Both the position numbers and the translations under genes were made by a program. A stretch of 64,000 nt of DNA from Annona cherimola. Lineage: Eukaryota; Streptophyta; Magnoliopsida; Magnoliales; Annonaceae. Positions within the stretch are counted from its first letter, which is position 1. Every line of letters starts with the position of its first letter. The notes below the pieces were generated by a model. The model had not been told where the DNA came from, searched no databases, and saw only the letters and a program-made list of their open reading frames with translations. Of the stretch, positions 10,601 to 22,600 are shown piece by piece. The stretch lies in the NCBI GenBank assembly GCA_030490835.1, contig CM059975.1, positions 58,767,174 through 58,831,173 of the forward strand, written 5' to 3'.

Positions 10601-13600
10601 TGAACAATTTATTTTAGCTTAAGATACAACTAAGTGTATATAATTGGGCTCCTACAAATAATTACTTATTTTTATATAAACTAATATTTTCTACATGTCT
10701 TATGAATGGGAGGCATGTCGTTTTATATGCCAAGAAGAGTTGGTAACTCTGGATCCCACTCAGGGTTTTCTCTTTTAGATATAAATGCTATTTTGAAATC
10801 TTAAATATATTTATTTTTGTTTTTTTGGTCATTTTACTTATCTAAGAATTTCTATTTTTTAGTTTTAACATATAAGTATTGTTAAAACTGTTGTTTAAAT
10901 TGTAAGGCCAAACACTTCACAAATTTTAAACACCGAACTTTTTATAAAGGTTCCATTTGTGATCGAACTTTTCAAGAAAGTTGAAATATAAAAGCTTGGA
11001 CAAATAGTCTTAATATATCGTGAAGTTTTATTAAGCATTTTAATTTTTAAATTTTAAGTTTTTATTCCTCCGATAAAATCTCTAGGTAAAAAAATATCAA
11101 AACCAATGAAAGCAATAATTTTGTATTTTTGGGATCACTACTCTGTCCTTTAGTTACTGATGAAGCAAACTTTTTTATTCAGCTAAGGTCTTGGGGCATG
11201 ACACTATTTCTATGGTCTAGTAGAACAATTGTGCTTCATGCTTCTTTGGAGTAAGAGGTGATATGACTTAGTTTTGGGGACCCATAAGCATTACAATTCT
11301 CTTTTGAAGTTTTGTTGATGTAGTTCCTTGCCTTTAATTTCTTTCACACTTTGTTGATGAGTATTTTTGGTGCTTGATCGCATGTTGCATGATGGTCGAA
11401 GGTCACCATATGACGGTATAACTAGCGCATTAGAAAAATTTCAAGGAATGAAAGAGAATAGGAAAGACAAAAAAAGAAAAACTAGGAAAGCCAGTAAAAG
11501 AAAAGCTAGAAAGACAAGAAAGAGAAACAAGAAAGAAAAAAAGAAACAAGAACAGGAAACGAGAAAATAGAAAAGCAAGAAAAAAATTATAAAGACAAGA
11601 AAGAGAAGCAAGAAAGACAAGAAAAGAAAAACAAGATGACAACAAAGATAAATGGGAATATATCAAAGGAGAAATATGCTTTGATTCTTAGTTGATGCTG
11701 GGATTTCATGGAGAAACCCATATTGGTGAGGTTTAAAACCCAGTGATGTGAGAGATGTTTTTATCCTATATAGAATAAATTCTAGTACGTATTTTTTTAC
11801 CCGCATTGGAAAAAAGTGAAGAGTTTTCCTTAGATTGAGCTATAAATGAATCCCCTCTATGGGCTTGTAAGAGTCGAAATTTTAAATACCAGTTTTATTT
11901 TCAATATGTTGTGCTTATTCCTTCTTGTGAGGTTGAAATTGGTGTTGGTTTAACCAACTAAGGTAAATTTTTTTTTTTGTGTGGCTATTTTACCAAATTA
12001 GCAATGTAGGGTTTTCAACCTCATTAAGATTGATGCATATGTTGCCATAGCGGGGGGTTTTTAGCCTCATCAAGATTTGTATCTTCATGACATCCTAACA
12101 TTAACTTAGTATTAGAGTTCTTTATCTCCATATGTCACAAATATCCCATAGTAGTTGTTTTAGTTTTATTACATATAGATGAGTTCAAAGCATCTATTTT
12201 TTAATAAATATCATTGATTCTTTGATGATTCAAATTACAAAAATGGTAAAAAAAGAAAAAGAAAAAGCCTAATACACAAGATAAAAATGTGAAATGACAA
12301 GAAGAGATGTGTCCTCTCTTGCATATTTGACATTTTCTCTTACAAAGAAAGTTGTAATATTAACACTATTTGTAATTCCATCAATATTTGTTTATCAAAA
12401 AATGAGTGTGTTGGACTAATCCTCTTATACCCCTAATTAAGAATCTTGCCTAAAAAACATGTATGTATCTGTGATTAGACAACCTAGTAGAATGCGAGAG
12501 ATTATCATTTGATTTGGCAGAAGCAGATGAGGAACTAGTAGTGCATAATCAAATTGAAAATTTAAATATCAAATCTGGTTTGTTTTATATTGCTTCTTAC
12601 CCAAACCTACTATTTTCTCCATTGTTTGTAGTAGTTTTTTACTTGGGCAGGTGAGATCCATTTATTCTCTAAGGATTTATTCTTGAACTTTTCAGAATAA
12701 ATAAAACAGGTGGAGTCTTTGGAACAATAATTTGTATTGTTATTACATTAGCTAAATCTCATTTATTTCTATTCATTTCTATCACAACAAGATGGACTTT
12801 ATCTAGGGTGAGAATGGACCAACTATTAAGTCCTTCTAGACGGAAATTTCTTTTGCCCATATCTTTAGGTAATCTATCATTGACTAGTTGATATCGGGAT
12901 GTCATGAAGATATTAGTCTTTGGGAAGTTGAAAACCCTATTATGGCAAAATTGCTGCCAATGTTGGTGAGGTTAAAAAACCCCACTATAGTAAAATAGCC
13001 AAAAGACCATCTACATTGGCTAAGTCAATGATAACGTTAACTCTACAAAGGGGGAATAAACAATAATTAAAAATAAAATTTGCATTAAAAATTGTCCTAC
13101 AAGCCCACGAATCTTCTACTACTTTTCTGACGTGGGACAAAACAAAAACATACTAATACTTATCCTATGTATGATAAAAACAAAGCATTATCACCTGCTT
13201 CATTCCCCTCTAGGTGGAGAAGACTCGTCTTTGATGTGAGATTCTTCTTTGTTTTGGGAATCCATATGCATTGCAATCTTCTTTTGAAGTTTTTGAACTT
13301 GTCGACATAGTTTCGTAACTTCAATTTCATGGACACTTTGTGGACAAGGATTTTGGTGTCTTGATGGTATTATATATTGCTTAAAGTTGATGATATGGCC
13401 ATATGGATAATGCACTAAGAAAATTTTTGGAAAGGAAAAGAGAATGGGAAAGACAAAGAAGGAAAAAAATGGAAGAAAACAAAAGATAAATAGGAATGAC
13501 AAGGAAGAGAAATAAGAAAAATAGGAAAAAATTAGGAAGAATAGGAAGGATAAATTGGAAGACCAAGAAAGAGAAACAAAAAAAAAAAAGAAAAAAAAAA

Positions 13601-16600
13601 AGATAAGAAAGAAAGGAAAAGGGAACTTGATCTGAGACCAAGTTGATGTTAGCACATCGTGGAGATACTTATCTTGGTCAGGTTGAAAGCTTCGCTATGG
13701 CAAAATAGACATTAATCTTGGTGAGATTGAAAATCGTGCTATAGTAAAATAGTAAAAAGACCACTTTGATTGGCCAAGTCACGGATAAATTGAACCTCAC
13801 AAAGAAAGAGTAAACATAGTTTACCCAAAATAAAACTTCTATTCAAAATTTTGTTTCTTATAAGCCCATAGAGGAGGTTTATTTTTTAACTTGGTCTTAA
13901 GGAAAATCTTTCACTACTTTTTCAATGTGGGACAAAACAAAAGTATACTAATTCTCATTCTATGCAGGAAAACAAAGAATAGCACTTGTATCGCCTAGCT
14001 TCCGTATGATTGCTACTCTAGAGACAAGCAAGTACCATGAATTCTTGAATGATAAAAGGTGCAAACTAGGCACATTATCCATGCTAGTTCATGTCTTTCC
14101 CAAGTTACTTTCATGCCCAGTTGTTGTCCTTATGGTTATCCATGCCCATTAAGGCTAGGTGCACTCCCCTGTTCCTCAATTGCTAAATGCAGGTACCCGT
14201 TACGTCCACACCATTTAGGAATAATAGCCTCATGATCACAATGCACCTCTTTGCGTTATGCATATCCAACTATGCTCCAAAATCTTTTACACTCTTAGAT
14301 TGTGTTTGGGAAGTGATACAATTTTTGGATGAAAAGTCTTTTGTGTAAAAGTTGTTAAATTGATAGAAAATGATGTGATATGATAGGAGTAATGATGATG
14401 TGTAAATAGAATAAGGTTAAAATAGATATGTTAGCGTATGGGCAGTTGTGTAGAAATAATTAGAAAATATGGTAGTTGTATAGAAAAATGTGAAGAAATA
14501 ATTTTAAAATAGGGTAGTTATGGAGAGTGAAAAGTTTTAGATTAACATTTTTTTCTTATTACCAAACACACCCTTAGTCATGTCCTAAGGTCCAATAGCC
14601 TTCTAGTCTGTGTTGCACTCTTAGTAGTTCATCATCCGGATTGCAACAATCTCATCCACGTTGCCTTACCATCTCAGACTCCCAATGGCCTCTTGAGGAA
14701 GGTTGTTTTCTAGCAGTGATACCTTTGAGCGCATGGTTGTTCTCCTACTTGCACATATATCTTGCGGCCTAGCCCCACAAAGAAAGTTGTCTTAGTTAGC
14801 AAAGTCCTCAAGTGCATAACATCTCCTCACAAATGTTGTCAAAACCGAACTGATAATTAAATTGGTGAAGCAATTGGTTTGGTTCAAACCAATTTAACTA
14901 GTTAAGTAAACCAATTTGAACCAATGATGTCGACATATATAATAATTATGATGTCCTAAATGTTTAATTATTTATATAACATAAAAAATAAATGTTTAAT
15001 TATTTATACATTAATAAATTTTTATGTTCATAACTTCTAAAGTTATATGTTAAAGTTAAAATCTTAAAATTTAGTAGTAAATTTTAATTGGGAATGCTTT
15101 TATGAAACCCTTATTTTGGGTGTGTTTGGGAATGAATAAAACTTTTGGTGAAAAGTTTTGAAGAATAAAAGTTGTCAAATGATGCGATATGATAGGGATA
15201 ATAATGAGGAGTAAATAGGATAAAGTTATAATAGATAGGTTAGTTGTATAGGTAATTGTGTAGAAATGATTGAAAAATAGGGTGATTTGTGTTGGAAGAT
15301 GTAAAAAAATAATTAAAAAATAGAAGAGTTGTAGAGAATGAAAAGTTTTAGATTGAAAAGTTTTAGGTGAAAACTTTTTGTCATTGCCAAACACCCCCTT
15401 TATGTAATTCCTTCCATTTTTAATATATTTATAGTTGATGAAAAATTTACTTTATTTATTGCATTAAGTATCATTTATATTATCATGAAAATCTATTCAT
15501 TTGGATAAATGAATTTAGTATTATTTATATTATCATGAAAATCTATTCATTTGTTTAATATTACTACATATGCGCCCCATTTATAAATGTATAAAATCAA
15601 CGTAATAAAATAATTTAATACTAAATGTTAATTTTTAAGTAGTATTTTCAACATCTAAATCATCTAAAATGCTATTATTATATGTGGATAAATGATTATA
15701 TAAAGTATTATTACATTCTAATACATATGTAAATGAATTTAAACGTTTTCCTTAGTATGCACATGAATATATCTGTTGTAAGCAAAATGTGGCTTATGCA
15801 TATATTCGACATGGATGAAACTTAGTCTCCAAGCTGAAACAATGATGTTAAATATAATAAATGGATTGGATTTTGCATCAGTCATGGACATCTAAAAATA
15901 GAAGGCATTACATTGAATCACTTCTATGTAACTAGGTTAATAAAAGGAGAGCCCAATTTTAATATTCATAACTTCTACAACTATCTATTAAATTTAGAAT
16001 CTATTATTCTCACGATCAAAACATATAGAAAAAAATTAATAAGATGTTTTCAATGGTAGGCATACTAATAAAATTAATATTAATGCACATTTTATATCTA
16101 AAATAATATTAATATAGAAGTAAGTTTGGCACATATAGAAAATTGATAATTTCCTTTTTTTTTTTTTTTGCAAATGTATAAAATTGGATAAAAATTTTAA
16201 ATTGTGTAGATTAACAAAAATGTGGTTGCATGTGCACATATGCGTGTGCATCGCCAGAGTACGAAAAATAGGGTCATCTTCCTTTTCTTCCTGTCCTCTT
16301 AGCCACCATTTTAATTTCAGATGTTGCTTGCTATTAGGGTTAGATTCGAAGAAAAGTGACAACAACACTGTAGTTCTTGTTTTCCCGAGTGCGATTTTGT
16401 CAACAAGGAGAGAGGCAAAGACGGAGATGCGTGAGGGTATTCACACAGAATGTTTTTGCTTTTTTTATTATTATTATTTTTTGGATACTGATTGAACCAT
16501 GTTCAATTGCTTCAAATGGTCGGCCTGCGGTTTAGACAGCTTTTGGCCACTGGATGTATGTCTGACTGGTTGAACTGGCCAGCTTGGTTCAGTTCTTACA

Positions 16601-19600
16601 ACAATGCTCCTCACTCATACATTATATTCTGGTGGCCCCTCAGGGAGTGTCATCTCTAGTAGGTTAAGCCTTCGGGTGTGTTATCATCTTCCACTCAGAT
16701 CTCATATCTTAGCAGCCTGTCAAGGATGATCTTTTTTATGCTCCAATCGCAAAGCTCTAGGGAGTACATAGTAGGATGATCAGTAAGTTTAACAGGAGAG
16801 ATGTGAATTTCCTATAACAATCTTCACTGTCAGTCCAGTATTTTGAAACCAGTGTCTTCACTTAGGTGTATAGTGTGGCCATTGAGCCTTTCATTGTCCC
16901 GCATGTCTGCAATTGAGTTGAGTCATAGTGTAAATTGATGGATTTATACTAGCTTACGGGGTTGGTAATCTCTTCATTCAGAAATACAAAAGGGGTGATC
17001 ATTTTTCATTCAGAAATACTAGGGGCTGCTAACTCTTCATTTACACTGAGGCATCAAGCTCTTGCTCCTTTTCATTGGTCAAAGTCATAGCATTTGACTC
17101 TGCAACCTTCATCGCAACATGTACCAAGCTGTGGTCCCTGCACTGCACATTCTATATTTTATTTCCTACCTTCTTATTTCACATCTTGCAGTAAAGAGAT
17201 AATTATGTTTAGCTTTGTTAATTAAGAATTTTCTCTTTGCAAATGCAAAACGTGAATTGTAGAACATATGTGCTACTTTGATGTATTTTCAGGTGTCATG
17301 AATGGATAATGCAATTTTATGTCGATTAATTTATTTTGCATGTGCTTTATTTCGTTTTGGATTATTGTGCCCATGAGGGTATCGCCTCTTAAATTTACTG
17401 AGGGCCCATAAGCTAAGCTTCCTCATCTTGATACCTTCGTGGTGCGGGCAAATTCAGGTCTGAAACAAGAGGATATGGTCAGAATGCATTGTCTATGAGA
17501 TTGACTATGAATATAGTGAAATGAACAGTGAAACTACTGACAACAATTATATGAAAATGATTTGCAAAGAAAGTGGCTAATCCAGATTACAAATTGATAA
17601 TAAAAATATGTTTATGTTTGGACTAGGAGATTCTTGTTTTTTTTTTGTTGGATATTGAAAATTTTCTAAAATCAGTCTCTATGAAGTCTATGAAGATAAT
17701 CTGTTTGAATTTAAATCAATTACAGGGGTAGATGTGGATGAATATAGTGTAGTTTTTTTATTTAGAAATGCTAGATGTATTTCTAATTTACCTTAATTAA
17801 GAAGCATTATTCTACGCAATAGCCTGATGATAGTTGCCATCCTAGACGGGAAAGGATTAAGGTCCACCTTATTTCTGGATGCAAAACAAGTTATACAAAG
17901 GTTTAACTTGATTTAGGTGTCCTTATGGAATACTATTTTCTCTTAGGGGACTGCAAACTAGAAACCTAATCCTAAGAATAAAAACTGTCCCTTAGGGTTA
18001 GATTTCTAGCTAATAGAGAATAGTATTCCATAAAGACAACTAAACCAAATTAAACCTTTGTGTAAATTACTTGCTGCTTCAGAAATTTGTTGACCTCAAA
18101 CTTCTTTCATTTTTTTAAGGATGGTAAGTACTCTTAAAGGTCTGTTGTTCCCACTTAATGTCCCTAAAAAGTGCTGGAGTCCTCTACTTTTTGAAGATGT
18201 TTATGGCTGAGCTTGTCTATTCAACCTGAATTATTTGTGTTAAAAGCCCAAGAAAGCGTGGAAACAATAAGCTACTAATCGATGCTTTTTTCTTAAGACA
18301 TAGTATGATAATTCTACTGCCCAGCCAAATAGGCCTTAAAATTCCTTGCCTCACCATTATTTTTGATGTCTTAACTAGAATACTAACAAGAAAAGTACTT
18401 CTATTGTATTTAGGAGTGTTAACGGATCGGGTTGGGCGGGTTAGAGCCTAATCCTAATCCTAACTCATTTAAAATATCTCAACCCTAATCCGTTTATTAA
18501 CCCATTTAAAAAACCTCAACCCTAACCCGTTTACAACCCATTTAATAAATGAGTTGGTGGGTTGTTAACGGGTTGTATAGCAAATAATTTGAAAGTCTAA
18601 ACTCTAGTAGATGATGATCTCGCAGGGAGAGACGAGAGGATGTTTTTGGCGTAAGGGAAATGGAAATAGGGCAGTAACGGAAAAATTGAATTAGGGCAGC
18701 AGTGGAAAAATGAATATTAGGTGACTTGAGGAAGACTTAGAGAGAAAAAATAATCAAGGGGTTTACATGTATATGCATAAAACTTTAATGAGTTAAGCGA
18801 GTTAAATGGGTTGAACAGGTTAAATGAGTTAAATGGGTTACTAAACGGGTTGACAAATTATAAAATCTCAACCCGAATTCATTTATTTAATTAAATGGTT
18901 AAACGGGTTGGCGGATCATAACCCATTTATTAAAAAATTCCAACCCAAACCCATTTTATAAACGGGTTGGATGAGCGAGTTGACGGGTTGACCATGACCA
19001 TTAACACCCCTAATTGTATTGATACATTGAGGGCTTGTTTCAAGCTGTATAAGATTTTTGAATTGAACTTGTATCTCCATTCAGAAAACAATTTTTCAAT
19101 TTCCAAGATAATTTTTTAAATTTTCAATGTAGCTTTTTATATTTCCAATTTAACTTTTCTTATTTACAATACATACCATTACATTCTCCTCCGGGATATA
19201 GATTTCATTCAAGAATTTTGTATGACTTGAAACAGGCCTTGAAGTCTTCCGTGTTTCTGCCCTATTTTGGTCTATTTTAATGCTTAGATCAAAGTCTAAT
19301 CCACTTATTTTGTGTAAAATTATTTTTTGATCATGTTACAAAACATCATTTGGATCAAAGTTTTGGGTGGTCCACGCTTGCGTAATATATTTATAATCAT
19401 ATGTAAAATATGAACATTACCTAAATTCATAGATTTGATAGAATGATATACTATTTTATAAGGTCATTTATCTATATAGGAATGTTCTATATTGTATAGG
19501 GCCTGTTTCAAATGATACAAGATTTTTAGATGGAATCTGTTTTTGGGATGAGAATGTAATGATATGTATTGGAAACGAAAAAGTTATATTGGAAATTGAA

Positions 19601-22600
19601 AAAGCCCTCTTAGGAATTGAAAAATTATCTGGGAAATGGAGATACAGATTCAATTCAAGAATCTTGTATGACTTGAAACAGGCCCATAGTAGCTTTAAAA
19701 TAGATGTATAAAGCAAATAATTTTATCATGTTGATTTCACTTGTAGCAAATTGGGCCCACATAGATATTTGGTTTGGATGAAACTTGATTTCTTAATCAA
19801 ATAAACAATTCCAAATGTAATGGGTGATTTTGATTTACTTATCAAAAGTAGGCTAAACTGGGGTGCTACATTGAAGTCTTCTACAACATCGATACCATAG
19901 AAATATTTCCCTATTAATAAACATGATGGATGACTTGTATTTATAAAAAAGTGTCATGATTTGTAATAACCATGAGGTCTGGATTTGGAATTGGTTCCAC
20001 GGAATTATTACCGTTCTCTAATAATGTCTGTGACTCGACTAAGGTTCATTAGAGGCAAATCTAGTGTTTCTAAATTAGTAGTTGACAAATATACAATACT
20101 TTTGTTTATAATTATTCTTAAAGTTGATTTAATTTCAAATATTTTTCAATATATATTATATATGGATTCGTTCGAGATATTTTTCAATCTTTAACAGATT
20201 TAGACAATTTTTCTAGTCGATACTCATATCTGTTTTCATCATCATTCCTAAACTATTCAAATTACTTCTTCACAAATTATAACTGTAAATTTGTAAGAAG
20301 TTTTTTTCACCAGTTTCATTGTATTCGCTATTAATATTGTATATACATTCACCATCAATGTTGTATATACTGTTATATTGTCTTCTGACTCTTATCTCTT
20401 CTATTAAAATTGCTTCACTTCATCTACAACTTTCTCTAAAAATTCCATTGAAAATTCATCTACAGCTTCCTCAGGAAATTCATTTCAAACATATGTTGTT
20501 TGATGTTGGAAGTATTTCTTCAATTTCATGAAGTTTAAATGAGACCTAGTAGGTTTATCACGTTCAGGGTATGCTTCTTTAGGATCGTAATGCAATTTCA
20601 TTCAGGTTGTCTCTGTCCTTTCTTCTCATAATATATTAATATATATATATGGGATTTATTCAGGTGCATTCGGACTGCACCCGAATTCCCCTGCAGACGC
20701 CCCATCCGGCCGTCCATTTCAGCGGCGAAATCCGCGCCGCTTCTTCCATCGTGTGTACATGTAGAGGGAGACAGCGAGCCGAATGAGACTGCCCATACAC
20801 GCGCTCAAAACTTCGGAGAATGCATTTTCCCGCTCATCCCTCCCATTTCGAAAACGGAGACGACAACGCTGCTGCTGCCGCAGTTGCTCTCGAATCTCCT
20901 TCTCTATCGATTTCTCCTTCTCCGTCGAGCTGTTGCTGCCGCTGCTGTCGCCGCTGCTCTTGAATATCTTTCTCCGTCAATTTCTCCTTCTCCGTCGAGT
21001 TGTTGCTACTGCTGCCGCCGTCGCTGCTCTCGAATCTCCTTCTCCGTTGAGATTTCTCCTTCTCCGTCGATTTCGAAGTTCTGCGTCGACGGAAGGGGTC
21101 GTCTTCTCCGAAAATCCGCATGCGGATTATAACTGCGCAGCAAAAGTACTCTCATCCGCATCTCTTTGATGCGAAAATCCGCATGCGGATTCTGAATCCG
21201 CATGTGGAAAACAACACTGATGGGAGGTACGTTTGCTGCGGATTCAGGATCTGCATACGGATTTTCGCGTCAGAGAAATGTAGATAGGAGTACTTTTGCT
21301 GCGCAGTTATAATCCGCATGCGGATTTTCGGAGAAGACGATCCGTGCGGATGGGAGTATGGGCTGGCGTTGGGGAAGGAGGACGAGCTGGTGCTTGGGAA
21401 GGAAGACCGGCTGGCGCCTGGGAAGATGATCTCGTCCACCGCCGACCAAACGAGACGATCTGATACGGGCTTGGAAGACGACCAGGCTGGGAAGGAAGAC
21501 GATGGAAGAAGACCAGGATGAGGGAAGACGATCGGGAGCCCTTGATGCTGACCCGTTGCGTGATTTTGGGATTGGGGGCGATTTCGGTCGGTCGGGAACT
21601 TGGAGATTAGGGCGCGGGTGGGATTGAGGAGGGAAGCGAGAGAGGAGGAGGAGGCGCGGGCGGGATGGGTTTTTTCTTTTTTTGCTACCGAGCGGGAAAA
21701 TGCATCTTCCGCGTGTATGTGCAGTCTCGTTTGGCTTCTCAACACGCAGAATCGAAGAAGCGACGCAGATTTCGCCCGATGAAATGGACGGCCGGATGGG
21801 GCATCTGCAGGGGAATTCGGGTGCAGTCTGAATGCACCTGAATAAATCCCTATATATATATTATTGTGCTCTCTCATTGTTTCCTCAGAATTTTGTTTTC
21901 TTCTCAAAAATTTTCCGTTGATTGCTTTTGACTAAAGAGCTAGAGATTTCTCCCTTTGTAAGTCAATTTTCATTATCTTCTATGTTTTCTATGTATAGAT
22001 ATTTTGTCTCTATCTTTTGTTCAACATCCTTAATTGCAAGGGGCTCCATTATGTAATTTGGATTTTGTTCCATTATCTATCTCAAAATCTCAAAGGAGTT
22101 CAATTATGCCCATATTATTATAAAGTTCTTGTTTTACTATTCCTTTAGAACTTAAAAAGACTTTTTCACTATCATGTTCATCTTTCTTTGACCTGTATTA
22201 TGATATTCAAAATTTCGATGCATGGTTTGTTAGAACATCGTAATTGCTTAATAGGGGAAGAATAATGTAATACCCAACCTAGACCCTATGCGCTTGTTCA
22301 GAGCATAGATGGGATGAGGATTTGGGATGAAAGTGTATTGAGAACGAGAAAAGGTGTATCAGGATTGGGAAAAGTTGTATTGGAAATAAGAAGTAGGCTG
22401 TTGTTTTTTGAAAATGGGAAAAGTGTTTTTGGGAAATGGGATATTCCATTCCAAGATCACCCGATCCTAGCCATGAACAACACCTATGTGGATTGGATTC
22501 ACTCCATAGGATCTATATGTTCTAACAAGAAAGATGAACACAAATAGCTTTTAAAAAAAGTAAATCTTATCAGTTGGATAAACTTCTTTTAATTACAATT

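Noticed and set aside
11367..11660. Lys/Arg-rich frame on + and Phe/Leu/Ser-rich frame on -
   Set aside because: Both are translations of a purine-rich tract in the TRIM interior; the same tract recurs at 13425-13620.
21152..21907. 251-codon minus-strand frame
   Set aside because: It lies over the interior and right terminal repeat of the Mutator-like element; composition is low-complexity Ser/Pro and no domain is recognisable.
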